Shown here: positions 8,176 to 16,789 of the stretch, piece after piece
Layout of the letters: every line of letters starts with the position of its first letter
Position numbering within the stretch: position 1 is the stretch's first letter
Assembly (NCBI RefSeq): GCF_014200405.1
Contig: NZ_JACHBQ010000001.1
Location: 434,001 to 498,000 of the forward strand
Direction: 5' to 3'
Source of the DNA: Cryobacterium roopkundense
GTDB taxonomy: Bacteria; Actinomycetota; Actinomycetes; Actinomycetales; Microbacteriaceae
DNA length: 64,000 bases
Position numbers and translations under genes: made by a program
Notes under the pieces: generated by a model
The model's database searches: none
The model's input: the letters and a program-made list of their open reading frames with translations, nothing else
Told to the model about the DNA's origin: nothing

Positions 8176-9375
8176 ATGCCAGATCTGCTCGACATCGCAA
8201 CGGCCACCCCGCAGGCTTCGCCGGAACTGTCTGTCGACGAGATCCGCCAGTTCACCAGGGACCTCTGCGCAGGGTTCCCCGACGAGTACTGGCGCCAGAG
8301 CGACCGCGACCGGAGCTACCCGCAGGAGTTCGTGGAGACCCTCACCCGCGCCCGGTTGCTCAGCGCCCTCATTCCCACCGAGTACGGCGGCCTCGGCTAC
8401 ACGCTCACCCAGGCGAGCGTGATCATGGAAGAGATCAACCGTTCCGGCGGTCACTCCGCGGCGTGCCACGCCCAGATGTACATCATGGGCGCGCTGCTGC
8501 GCCACGGTACGACCGCCCAGAAGGAGCAGTACCTGCCCGAGATCGCTGCGGGCCGCCTGAGACTGCAGGCATTCTCGGTCACTGAAGACGCTGCGGGGCT
8601 CGACACCACGAGCATTCTCACGCGGGCCGAGGCCGACGGCGACGACTTCGTCATTACCGGCCACAAGAACTGGACGAGCCGCATCAACGACTCCGACCTG
8701 GCCATGATGCTCGCCCGCACGAGCGACCGGGGTGACGACAAGACCGTGGGGCTCACCCTGTTCCTCGTGGACCTCCGCCAGGTTCGGGCCGAACAGCCGG
8801 ACACCCTCGAGACCATTCCGGTGCGCACCATGTTCAACTACGCCACCAATCAGGTGCACTACCGGGGCGTGCGCGTGCCTAAGAGCGCCGTGATCGGCGA
8901 CGTCGATCGGGGCTTCCGGTACGTTCTCGATGGCTGGAACGCCGAGCGCATCCTGCTCTCGGCCGAAGCCATTGGCGACGGCTACTGGTTCAGTGCCCGG
9001 GCCAGTGCCTACGCGAACACCCGAGAGGTCTTCGGTCGCGCAATTGGTAGCAACCAGGGCGTGCAGTTTCCCATCGCCGACGCCTACATGAAGGTTCGTG
9101 CGGCCGATCTCATGCGTTACGAGGCGGCCCGTCTCTTCGACGCGGGCCTCCCGTGTGGCGCGGAGGCCAACATGGCCAAACACCTCTCCTCGGAGGCGAG
9201 CTGGGCCGCCGCGAACGCCTGCCTCGACACCCACGGGGGCTACGGGTTCGTGGACGAGTATGACGTGGAGCGCAAGTTTCGCGAGACGCGCATGTTCCAA
9301 ACCGCGCCCGTGAGCAACAACCTGATCAAGAGCTTCGTGGCCACCAAGGTTCTCGGCCTACCTCGCTCGTACTGA
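8176..9375 (+). CDS. Acyl-CoA dehydrogenase family protein
   Basis: The 399-residue FAD enzyme would oxidise an acyl-CoA at the alpha-beta bond. Family landmarks are LIPTEYGGLGYTLTQASVIM, AAGRLRLQAFSVTEDAAGLD (substrate/FAD loop), TGHKNWTSRINDSDL, AERILLSAEAIGDGYW, GRAIGSNQGVQFPIADAYMK and CLDTHGGYGFVDEYDVERKF. The ATG at 8176 has AAGGAG 9 bases upstream. It starts divergently from the MaoC/CoA-transferase operon and is followed by a C-rich stretch, a family A repeat and the CitE-type gene. (2S)-methylsuccinyl-CoA dehydrogenation to mesaconyl-CoA would fit the neighbours, but the substrate is inferred. Confidence 0.88.
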   Translation: MPDLLDIATATPQASPELSVDEIRQFTRDLCAGFPDEYWRQSDRDRSYPQEFVETLTRARLLSALIPTEYGGLGYTLTQASVIMEEINRSGGHSAACHAQMYIMGALLRHGTTAQKEQYLPEIAAGRLRLQAFSVTEDAAGLDTTSILTRAEADGDDFVITGHKNWTSRINDSDLAMMLARTSDRGDDKTVGLTLFLVDLRQVRAEQPDTLETIPVRTMFNYATNQVHYRGVRVPKSAVIGDVDRGFRYVLDGWNAERILLSAEAIGDGYWFSARASAYANTREVFGRAIGSNQGVQFPIADAYMKVRAADLMRYEAARLFDAGLPCGAEANMAKHLSSEASWAAANACLDTHGGYGFVDEYDVERKFRETRMFQTAPVSNNLIKSFVATKVLGLPRSY

Positions 9376-9460
9376 CCCGCGCCCACCCCGCCCCCGTCCG
9401 CCCGCGCCCGCCCGCGCCCGCGCCCACCCCACCCCACCCTCGCCCGCCCGCTCGCGCCCA
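9376..9460 (-). other. C-rich tract with G-quadruplex potential on the minus strand
   Basis: Immediately after the acyl-CoA dehydrogenase stop the plus strand is almost purely C with interspersed A/G (for example CCCACCCCACCCCACCC at 9423-9439). The minus strand therefore carries four or more G-runs separated by single bases, the pattern of a stable G-quadruplex. The tract leads directly into a family A repeat. Confidence 0.55.
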
Positions 9461-9461
9461 T

Positions 9462-9592
9462 TCCGCTGGTCGAGCAGCGGGCCCGCTTTTGGCCCGCGCC
9501 CGTCGAGACCTCGTGAGCCGGTCTCGGGAGGTGGCTGGCGGGGTCTCGATCTCGATCCAAGCGCTCGCCAGCTCGCCGCTCGACCAACGGAA
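9462..9592. repeat. Family A intergenic repeat, copy 2
   Basis: The segment starts with TTCCGCTGGTCGAGCAGCGG and ends with CCGCTCGACCAACGG. Its first 58 bases match positions 711-768 in the opposite orientation with few differences (shared GCGGGCCCGCTTTTGGCCCG). The 3' edge lies 13 bp upstream of the CitE start, so the repeat forms most of that gene's 5' leader. Confidence 0.75.
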
Positions 9593-9605
9593 GAGAACAA
9601 GAAAT

Positions 9606-10445
9606 ATGTACACCACAGCCATCACCGCCCTGTTCGTTCCCGGCGACCGTCCGGAGCGCTTTCGCAAGGCCATTGCTTCGGCGGCTGACGTAGTGATCAT
9701 CGACCTCGAAGACGCTGTCGCCCCCGAGGCGAAAGCGGATGCCCTCGCCGCCATCCTGCAGCATCTCGCCCCCGGGCCCGACACGGTTCACGCACTCGTG
9801 CGCGTGAACGCCGAACGGTCTGCGACCCTGGCCGCAGAGCTGGCCGCCCTCCGCGACCTCGCGGCGAGGCCCGGCCACGGGCTGCTCGGGCTTGTCGTGC
9901 CCAAGGCCGAGAATCCCGAGCTGCTGCGCGAGATCTCGGCCAAGTTCACCGGGCTCGCCCTCGTGGCCCTGATCGAGTCCGCACTCGGTGTGCAGAACGC
10001 GCCGGAGCTGGCCCGGGTGCCCGGTGTTACACGGCTGGCCTTCGGTGCCATCGACTATGCGCTCGACATCGACGCCGGTCCGGGTGACCGCGTGCTCGAC
10101 TACGCCAGGTCGGCCATCGTCGTGGCCTCGCGTGCGGCCGGCCTCGAAGGGCCCCTGGACTCACCCAGCGTGCAGATCCGTGACGCCGGGGTTGTGGCCG
10201 AATCCGCCGCGCTGGCTCGGCAGTTCGGGTTCGGTGGCAAGCTCTGCATCCACCCCGCTCAGCTTGAACCGGTGGCCGCCGCGTTTCGCCCGACCCCGGC
10301 CGAGGTCGAGTGGGCACACAGCGTTATCGGTGCGACCGGCGGTGCCGCCCAGGTGGATGGGCAGATGATCGACCGCCCGGTCATGCTCCGGGCCGAGCGC
10401 ATCCTCGCTCGCTGCGTGCCAGTGCCAGTGCCCGTGCCCGCGTGA
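9606..10445 (+). CDS. CitE-type CoA-ester lyase (HpcH/HpaI aldolase family)
   Basis: The 279-residue TIM-barrel enzyme would cleave a beta-hydroxyacyl-CoA such as citramalyl-CoA or malyl/methylmalyl-CoA. CitE/Mcl motifs are ALFVPGDRPERFRKAI, DVVIIDLEDAVAPEAKADAL, HALVRVNAERS (Arg), ALIESALGVQNAPEL (Mg ligand Glu), AFGAIDYALDIDAG (Mg ligand Asp) and GGKLCIHPAQLEPV. The start is ATG 9606; GGAAGAGAAC upstream is a weak ribosome-binding site, and a longer frame reaching into the repeat was not used. The tail VPVPVPVPA is low-complexity. It would act after the MaoC hydratase. Confidence 0.85.
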   Translation: MYTTAITALFVPGDRPERFRKAIASAADVVIIDLEDAVAPEAKADALAAILQHLAPGPDTVHALVRVNAERSATLAAELAALRDLAARPGHGLLGLVVPKAENPELLREISAKFTGLALVALIESALGVQNAPELARVPGVTRLAFGAIDYALDIDAGPGDRVLDYARSAIVVASRAAGLEGPLDSPSVQIRDAGVVAESAALARQFGFGGKLCIHPAQLEPVAAAFRPTPAEVEWAHSVIGATGGAAQVDGQMIDRPVMLRAERILARCVPVPVPVPA

Positions 10446-10462
10446 GCAGGCCGGCGTGCGGC

Positions 10463-11146
10463 TCAGTCGTTGGTGATGTCGAACGGGTCGGCCGGCGGCT
10501 TGCCGGTGTAACGTGCGTTCAGCGCGATGAAGCTGCGCGAGATGTGGTGTTCAAGCGCCAGGCCGGCCGCCTCGGCGTCACCGGCGCGCACCGCCTCGAG
10601 CATTGCCCGGTGCTCTGCCTCGGAGTCCTCGGCCGGCTGCGGGGAGTCCAGCAGCAGGTCCCACGGGAAGACCCGCCAGAGCGCGTCGATCTCGTCGACC
10701 AGGCTTGGCACGCCGCAACGCTCGTAGAAGAAGAAGTGGAAGCGCTTGTTCAGCTGGCGGGCGGCATCCGAATCGTGCCGCGCGGTGGCCGCGTTCAGCT
10801 CGTCGAGCAGCAGATCGGCCTGACGCAGCTCGAGGGGGGAGAGCCGGATGGCCGCGCGCCGCATGGCGTAGCTCTCGGTGAGTCGGCGAATGATGTAGGT
10901 GGCCTTGGCCCGCTCAAAGTTGATGCCGGCCACGCGCACGCCTCGCCGCGGTTCGCTCACCACGAGGTTTTCGGCCTCGAGGGCGCGCAGCGCCTCACGC
11001 ACGGGGGTGATGCTGCTGCTGAACTGGCGGGCCAGTTCATCCTGCGGCAGCTTCGCGCCGCGGGGCAGTTCGCCGCTGAGAATCAGGCGTCGCAGCTCGT
11101 CGACGATCTGGTCCCGTTTTGTCGGGGGAGCCTCAGTCATTCCCAT
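10463..11146 (-). CDS. GntR-family transcriptional regulator, FCD domain
   Basis: The 227-residue protein has a winged helix (LRRLILSGELPRGAKLPQDE, ITPVREALRALEAENLVVSE) and an FCD domain (LNKRFHFFFYERCG, LLLDSPQPAEDSEAEHRAML). The start ATG 11146 has AGGA six bases upstream; ATG 11140 and GTG 11161 are alternatives. It is divergent from the CoA-transferase/fumarase operon across an AT-rich gap. It is therefore the likely local regulator of 11297-20474. Convergent with the CitE gene (17 bp apart). Confidence 0.87.
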   Translation of the reverse strand: MGMTEAPPTKRDQIVDELRRLILSGELPRGAKLPQDELARQFSSSITPVREALRALEAENLVVSEPRRGVRVAGINFERAKATYIIRRLTESYAMRRAAIRLSPLELRQADLLLDELNAATARHDSDAARQLNKRFHFFFYERCGVPSLVDEIDALWRVFPWDLLLDSPQPAEDSEAEHRAMLEAVRAGDAEAAGLALEHHISRSFIALNARYTGKPPADPFDITND

Positions 11147-11161
11147 CCGCTTTCCTCGCAC

Positions 11162-11296
11162 TTTTCGCCCGGGCGGCGGTTCAACGCCTCACTCTATCCG
11201 AACATTATCGACCGAACGAGGGGTAGATGCCTCCGTTCTCAAATGATACATTGTTTAGAGAATCATGCATTTTATCCTCAGTGTTGAAGGTTGAAT
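11162..11296. promoter_or_regulatory. Divergent control region between GntR gene and CoA-transferase operon
   Basis: The segment is markedly AT-rich. AATGAT (11242-11247) and ATCAT (11262-11266) form a loose inverted repeat around TTGTTTAGAG, and an ATGCAT hexamer sits at 11265-11270, as in the palindrome at 2439-2458. It is a plausible GntR operator overlapping the promoter of the 11297-20474 gene run. Confidence 0.5.
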
Positions 11297-12487
11297 ATGT
11301 CCCAGTCTCTGCCCCTTGAGGGCATCACGGTCGTTTCCTGCGAACACGCCGTCGCCGCACCGCTGGCCACGCGTCACCTCGCCGACCAGGGTGCCCGGGT
11401 GATCAAGATCGAACGACCCGGCGCCGGCGATTTCGCCCGCGGCTACGACGAGACCGTGAACGGGCTTTCCAGTCACTTCGTCTGGCTCAACCGCAACAAG
11501 GAGAGCCTCGCTCTGGATCTCAAGCGGCCAGAAGCCATCGAGATCATGCACGAGCTGCTCGCCACCGCCGACGTCTTCGTGCAAAATCTCGCACCGGATG
11601 CCGCGGCTCGCCTCGGGCTCGGCGCCGCCGAACTGCGCGAGCGTTACCCGAAACTGATCACCTGCTCCATCAGCGGATACGGCAGCAGCGGCCCCTACCG
11701 TGACGCCAAGGCCTACGACCTGTTGATCCAGAGCGAAGCCGGCCTGGTGGCGATCACCGGAACCCCGGATGCCCCCGCGAAGACCGGTATCCCTACGGCG
11801 GACATCGGCGCCGGCATGTACGCCCTCTCTGGAATCCTCACCGCGCTGGTGCACCGCGAGCGCACCGGCGAAGGCTCGGAGGTCGAGGTGAGCCTGTTCG
11901 ACTCCGTGGTGGAGTGGATGGGCTTTCCCCTCTATTACACCGAATACGGTGGAACCGCCCCGGCACGGGCTGGCACCAGCCACGCGTCGATCGCCCCGTA
12001 CGGAACATTCCGCGCCGGAGACGGTGTTGACGTGGTGCTCTCGGTGCAGAACGACCGCGAGTGGGCCTCGTTCTGCACCGGAGTGCTCGAACGGCCGGAC
12101 CTCGTCGGCGACGACCGTTTCGCCACCAGCAGTGTGCGCCTGACGCACCGGGACGAGCTGCATGCCCTGGTCGATGCGGTCTTCGCCTCCCACGACGGGG
12201 CCGAGATGGAACGCCGCCTCGCCGACGCGAAGGTGGCCTTCGCTCGGCAGCGCGAGGTGAAAGACGTGCTCACCCACCCCCAGCTCACCGCACGAGATCG
12301 CTGGCGCACGGTGGAGACCTCGGCCGGTCCGGTGCGGGCGCTGCTGCCGGCCGTCACAGTGGTGGGGCAAGCTGTGCGCATGGACAGGGTGCCCGACGTG
12401 GGTGCCGACACCCGATCGATCCTGGGCGACCTCGGTTACAGCTCCGCCGCCATTGACGAGCTCAGCGGCACGGGGGTGCTGCGATGA
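11297..12487 (+). CDS. Class III (CaiB/BaiF) CoA-transferase
   Basis: The 396-residue paralog of 6300-7442 has [78 protein letters not shown] and [20 protein letters not shown]. The ATG at 11297 has GAAGG six bases upstream; TTG 11291 would be too close to it. Its stop overlaps the next ATG by 4 bp (ATGA), so it is translationally coupled to the fumarase-like gene. That tight link suggests the CoA-transferase and the hydro-lyase work on related dicarboxylates. Confidence 0.87.
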   Translation: MSQSLPLEGITVVSCEHAVAAPLATRHLADQGARVIKIERPGAGDFARGYDETVNGLSSHFVWLNRNKESLALDLKRPEAIEIMHELLATADVFVQNLAPDAAARLGLGAAELRERYPKLITCSISGYGSSGPYRDAKAYDLLIQSEAGLVAITGTPDAPAKTGIPTADIGAGMYALSGILTALVHRERTGEGSEVEVSLFDSVVEWMGFPLYYTEYGGTAPARAGTSHASIAPYGTFRAGDGVDVVLSVQNDREWASFCTGVLERPDLVGDDRFATSSVRLTHRDELHALVDAVFASHDGAEMERRLADAKVAFARQREVKDVLTHPQLTARDRWRTVETSAGPVRALLPAVTVVGQAVRMDRVPDVGADTRSILGDLGYSSAAIDELSGTGVLR

Positions 12488-14151
12488 GCGAGTTCACCTA
12501 CGTCGACCAGTTGCCCCTCGGCCCCACCGATACCCCGATGCGCAGGCTCGACGTGGCCGGCTACCGTCTGCGTGGCAGTTGCGACGAGACCGTGCTCGAG
12601 GTGGACCAGTCTGCCATCGAGGCCCTCGCCGACGCGGCGTTCCGCGACCTGGCCCACTTTCTGCGTCCCGCCCACCTCGCGCAGCTGCGCCGCATCATCG
12701 ACGACCCACAGTCCTCAGCGAACGACCGGTACGTTGCGCTCGACCTGCTGCAGAACGCCAACGTCGCTTCCGGCGGTGTGCTGCCGATGTGCCAGGACAC
12801 CGGAACCGCCATCATCTCCGCCAAGCGCGGCCACCGCATCCAGACCGACGGAACGGATGCCCGCAGCCTCAGCCACGGGGTCTACCAGGCCTACCAGGAC
12901 CTCAACCTGCGCTACTCGCAGATGTCCCCGGTGACCATGTGGACCGAGGTGAACACCCAGAACAACCTGCCCGCGCAGATCGAGATCGGCCTCGGGCAGG
13001 GCCTCGAGTATGAATTCCTGTTCATGGCCAAGGGCGGCGGCAGCGCCAACAAGAGTTTCCTCTACCAGGAGACCAAATCGATCCTCGACGAGGAGCGCAT
13101 GCTCGCGTTCCTCACAGAGAAGATCGAGAGCATCGGAACCGCGGCCTGCCCGCCTTACCACCTCGCCGTGGTGATCGGCGGAACGAGCGCCGAGTTCGCC
13201 CTGAAGACCGCCAAGCTCGCCTCGGCCCACTACCTCGACACCCTGCCGGAGGAGGGCAGTGATGCCGGCCACGGCTACCGCGACCAGGACTTCGAGCAGA
13301 AGGTGTTCGAGCTCACGACGCAGCTCGGCTTCGGTGCCCAGTTCGGCGGCAAGTACTTCTGCCACGACGTGCGGGTGGTGCGGTTGCCGCGCCACGGCGG
13401 CTCGCTGCCCATCGCGATCGCGGTGTCGTGCTCCGCCGATCGTCAGGTGCTCGGCCGCATCACGCCGGAGGGCGTGTTCCTCGAGGAGCTCGAACGCGAC
13501 CCGGCTCGGTTCATTCCGAGCACCGGGCTGGCGGAGATAACGGATGCGTCGGCATCCGTCGCCATCGACCTCACGGTGCCCATGATCGAGATTCGTGCCC
13601 AGTTGAGCGCCTGCACCGTGAGCACGCGCCTCTCGCTCACCGGCACCCTGATTGTGGGTCGCGACATCGTGCACGCGAAGATTCGCGAGCGGGTGGCGCG
13701 GGGCGAGGGGGTGCCGGACTACCTGCTCGAGCACCCCATCTACTATGCCGGTCCCGCGAAAACTCCAGAGGGGCTGCCGTCGGGTTCGTTCGGGCCCACG
13801 ACGGCCGGTCGTATGGACGGCTATGTCGCCGAATTCCAGGCGCTCGGCGCCTCGCTCGTGATGCTCGCCAAGGGCAACCGATCGGCGGCCGTCACGGCGT
13901 CCTGCGAGGCGAATGGCGGGTTCTACCTCGGCTCGGTGGGCGGCCCGGCCGCGCGGCTGGCGCAGGACTGCATCCGCTCTGTCGAGGTGATCGACTATGC
14001 AGAGCTCGGCATGGAAGCCGTCTTCCGCGTGGAGGTCGAGAACTTTCCAGCCTTCCTCGTGGTGGATGACAAGGGCAACGACTTCTTCCAGAAAGACGAC
14101 CGCACCTTCGTGGGTCTCAGCCCCACCCGCCTGCGCACCGGATCGCTATGA
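12484..14151 (+). CDS. Class I fumarate hydratase / L(+)-tartrate dehydratase family hydro-lyase
   Basis: The 555-residue protein fuses the alpha and beta parts of the iron-sulfur fumarase family. Three cysteines match the [4Fe-4S] ligands of E. coli FumA: C103 ([11 protein letters not shown]), C222 ([20 protein letters not shown]) and C316 ([14 protein letters not shown]). The C-terminal beta domain has [40 protein letters not shown] and [20 protein letters not shown]. The family hydrates fumarate or mesaconate and dehydrates tartrate. With tarD and tartrate dehydrogenase downstream, tartrate or mesaconate activity is likely. The start overlaps the CoA-transferase stop, the end overlaps the PrpD frame. 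Confidence 0.88.
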   Translation: MSEFTYVDQLPLGPTDTPMRRLDVAGYRLRGSCDETVLEVDQSAIEALADAAFRDLAHFLRPAHLAQLRRIIDDPQSSANDRYVALDLLQNANVASGGVLPMCQDTGTAIISAKRGHRIQTDGTDARSLSHGVYQAYQDLNLRYSQMSPVTMWTEVNTQNNLPAQIEIGLGQGLEYEFLFMAKGGGSANKSFLYQETKSILDEERMLAFLTEKIESIGTAACPPYHLAVVIGGTSAEFALKTAKLASAHYLDTLPEEGSDAGHGYRDQDFEQKVFELTTQLGFGAQFGGKYFCHDVRVVRLPRHGGSLPIAIAVSCSADRQVLGRITPEGVFLEELERDPARFIPSTGLAEITDASASVAIDLTVPMIEIRAQLSACTVSTRLSLTGTLIVGRDIVHAKIRERVARGEGVPDYLLEHPIYYAGPAKTPEGLPSGSFGPTTAGRMDGYVAEFQALGASLVMLAKGNRSAAVTASCEANGGFYLGSVGGPAARLAQDCIRSVEVIDYAELGMEAVFRVEVENFPAFLVVDDKGNDFFQKDDRTFVGLSPTRLRTGSL

Positions 14152-14162
14152 AAGGCACCGAC

Positions 14163-15566
14163 ATGAGCACCATCTCGCACCGTCTCGCCGCCCACACCGT
14201 GGCCGACCACCCTGTGTCGCCCGAGCTCGCGGAGTGGATGCGGCTGTTGCTGCTGGACTACCACGCCATCACCGGCGGGGGTTTCCACCGCGATTCGGCG
14301 GTCGCGGCCCGCGCGGCGATCGAGATTTCGGAGCAGGCCACGGCCTTCTTCCCGGCCGCCCTGCATGGGGTGGACGGCGCCGGAACGAGCGGCTTCGCCA
14401 CCGTGGAAAGTGCCGCCCTCGTGAACGGCATCACGGCGCACGGCCTCGAACTTGACGATACGTTCGAGGAGTCATCGCTGCACCCCGGCGTGGTCATCTT
14501 TCCGGCCGTGCTTGCGCTCGCCAGCACCCGGCAGGCACTTACCGGCGAGGTGCTGGCGGCGGCCATCGTAGGCTACGACGTGATGTGCTCGGTGGGAGTG
14601 CTGCTCGGCGCCCGGGAGAGTTACGGGCGTGGGTTCCACCCCACCGGGGTGGCCGGGTGCGTCGGCGCTGCGGCATCCGCTGCCCGCCTGCTCAGTCTCA
14701 CGGTGGAGCAGACCATGCACGCGCTGGGATTGGCCGCGAACATGGCGTCGGGTTCACTCGAATTTCTGGCCGACGGATCGTGGACCAAACGGCTCAACGC
14801 CGGGCACGCCGCGGCCACCGGCATCCGTGCAGCCAAGCTCGCCGCCGCTGGATTCACCGCGCCGGCCACCGCGATCGAGGGTCGGGACGGCTTCCTGATG
14901 CAGTACGGCGCGGGCGTCGTGGCGGGCAGGGAGTTGGCGCTCGAGTTTGGGCGCAGCGCTCTCGACACCTCGATCAAGTTCTACCCCTGCTGCCGCTACA
15001 TGCACGGCAACATCGACCTGCTGCGGCACATTCGCGAGCAGAACCCGACGCTCACCATCGACGATGTGGCGCGCATTCGTGTCGGTGTGATTCAGGCGGG
15101 AGCGTCGCTCGTGTCAGAGCCCGCAGCTCGCAAACTCGTGGTGAACACCCCCGTGGACGCCCAGTTCAACATGCCGTTCGGCGCGGCGGTCGCGCTCGCG
15201 ACCGGGCGCGCCACGGTCGACCAGTTCGACGACGCTCCTGCGGTGGCAGCCGAGCTGATGGAGTGGATGACGAAGGTCGAGTGCTACCGCAGCGACTCGC
15301 TCGAGGCAGCGTTCCCGGCGCGCTGGCAGGCCGAGGTGCAGGTGGTACTTCGCGACGGAACCGTGATCGAGAAGAGCGAGGAATCCTTCCGGGGGGCGCC
15401 GGGCGACCGGGCGACATGGGCCGACATCGTGCAGAAGGCGGAAGGGCTGATCGGAGCGGATGCGGCGAATGCGCTCGCCGCATCCGTTGCCGACCTCGGC
15501 GACTCCGCGGTACTTGGTGGCGGCGTGGCGGTGGGCACCGGAACTCTCGCTGTCTCACGTGCGTAA
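14163..15566 (+). CDS. MmgE/PrpD family protein (2-methylcitrate dehydratase-like)
   Basis: The 467-residue protein belongs to the MmgE/PrpD fold, which includes 2-methylcitrate dehydratase, cis-aconitate decarboxylase and iminodisuccinate epimerase. Motifs are VNGITAHGLELDDTFEESSLHPG, VGYDVMCSVGVLLG, GFHPTGVAGCVGAAASAARL, LEFLADGSWTKRLNAGHAAA, and IKFYPCCRYMHGNIDLLRH. I prefer ATG 14163 because AAAGG lies just upstream; ATG 14148 overlapping the fumarase stop (ATGA) is an alternative that adds five residues. The exact reaction is open; isomerising or dehydrating a tartrate- or citrate-like acid would fit. Confidence 0.82.
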   Translation: MSTISHRLAAHTVADHPVSPELAEWMRLLLLDYHAITGGGFHRDSAVAARAAIEISEQATAFFPAALHGVDGAGTSGFATVESAALVNGITAHGLELDDTFEESSLHPGVVIFPAVLALASTRQALTGEVLAAAIVGYDVMCSVGVLLGARESYGRGFHPTGVAGCVGAAASAARLLSLTVEQTMHALGLAANMASGSLEFLADGSWTKRLNAGHAAATGIRAAKLAAAGFTAPATAIEGRDGFLMQYGAGVVAGRELALEFGRSALDTSIKFYPCCRYMHGNIDLLRHIREQNPTLTIDDVARIRVGVIQAGASLVSEPAARKLVVNTPVDAQFNMPFGAAVALATGRATVDQFDDAPAVAAELMEWMTKVECYRSDSLEAAFPARWQAEVQVVLRDGTVIEKSEESFRGAPGDRATWADIVQKAEGLIGADAANALAASVADLGDSAVLGGGVAVGTGTLAVSRA

Positions 15567-16754
15567 GTGATGCGCCGGCGCGAGTCGGGCTCCGGTGCGG
15601 TGGTGCTCGCGGTGGGAGCCACCATCACGGGCGGACTGCCGGTGTTCCTGCTCGGCGCCCTGTTCGTGCAGATCCAGCTGGATGTGCCGGCTCCGCAGTG
15701 GGTGCTCGGCGCCGCGGTAGCCAGCTACTGGGGCACGGCCGCGGTGATGTCGTTGCTCGCCGGTCGGGTGGTGTCGTGGTTGGGCATCCGCTCGGCGACG
15801 CTGCTCGGGGTGGTCGTGGGTGTGCTGAGCCTGGCTGGCGGCGCGTTCCTGGTGCCGTCCTGGCCCTGGTTGCTGGTGTGGGCCGCTGTCGGCGGGGTGT
15901 CCAACGGCATCAGCCATCCGGCGGCGAACCAGCTGATCAACTTGCGGGTGCGGCGCGGCATGCTCGCGACGGCGTTCGGCATCAAGCAGGCCGCGATACC
16001 GTTCTCTGCATTCCTGGCCGGGCTCGCTGTGCCTGCCCTCGCGCTCACTCTGGGCTGGCACTGGGGGTTCGGACTGGCGAGTCTGTTCGCGCTCGCCGTG
16101 GGCGGTCTGTTCTGGTGGTCGGTGCCGCGCGGGGAGCTCTCGCGGCATCGGCAGGGCGGCTCGCATGTTCCCTTGACTCCGCCGCTGATGAAATACCTGA
16201 TGCTCATGACGAGCGTCACCACGCTCTCGGCCGCGGCCACCGGTGCCGTCACGGCGTACGCGGTGATCAGCGGCATCGAGCGCGGCCTTCCGTTGGCGTG
16301 GGCAGGTATCCTGCTGAGCGTCGGCGGCCTGCTCAGCGTCATCGTGCGCGTGGTGGTGGGCCGCATCGCCGACCGGGCCAACAGCAGTTTCGCGCTCGCG
16401 ACCGTCGCCACCATGATGTGCGTCGGCGGCGCGGGCGTGCTGCTGATGGCCGTCGACACGCAGTGGACGTTCGTGGTGGGCATGCTGCTCGCCCTTGGCA
16501 TCGGGTGGGGCTGGCCTGGGCTCACCCACTTTGTGGTGTCCAGGGTGGCCGGTCCGGCCACGCCGAGCGCCACCGGCATCATGCAAATCGGCACCTACGT
16601 TGGCAGCGGCGCCGGTCCGCTCGCGTTCGGCCTGCTCTACACGGCGGTGCCCGAGGTGGCGCTGTGGATCATCGTGGGCGCGGTGCAGATCGTGGCTGGG
16701 TACATAGCCGTGGTGCTCGCCCGAACGACTCCGCCCCCGGTTCCGGTCGCCTGA
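15567..16754 (+). CDS. MFS transporter
   Basis: The ~395-residue protein has 12 predicted membrane helices. The first is ~10-38 (VVLAVGATITGGLPVFLLGA), and the cytoplasmic loop 2-3 has the MFS-like SLLAGRVVSWLGIRSATLLG. Other hydrophobic spans include LLVWAAVGGVSNGISHPAAN and ILLSVGGLLSVIVRVVVGRI. GTG 15567 directly precedes ATG 15570; both follow the PrpD stop with no ribosome-binding site, so translation is probably coupled. It may import or export an acid of the pathway beside the TRAP system. The substrate is unknown. Confidence 0.85.
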   Translation: MMRRRESGSGAVVLAVGATITGGLPVFLLGALFVQIQLDVPAPQWVLGAAVASYWGTAAVMSLLAGRVVSWLGIRSATLLGVVVGVLSLAGGAFLVPSWPWLLVWAAVGGVSNGISHPAANQLINLRVRRGMLATAFGIKQAAIPFSAFLAGLAVPALALTLGWHWGFGLASLFALAVGGLFWWSVPRGELSRHRQGGSHVPLTPPLMKYLMLMTSVTTLSAAATGAVTAYAVISGIERGLPLAWAGILLSVGGLLSVIVRVVVGRIADRANSSFALATVATMMCVGGAGVLLMAVDTQWTFVVGMLLALGIGWGWPGLTHFVVSRVAGPATPSATGIMQIGTYVGSGAGPLAFGLLYTAVPEVALWIIVGAVQIVAGYIAVVLARTTPPPVPVA

Positions 16755-16789
16755 ACTCTGCTTCTCTACACACTGTCAAGGGAGACATC

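Noticed and set aside
7446..8255. Longer MaoC frame starting at 8255
   Set aside because: It would run through the divergent promoter and antisense to the acyl-CoA dehydrogenase start; ATG 8009 has AGGAG.
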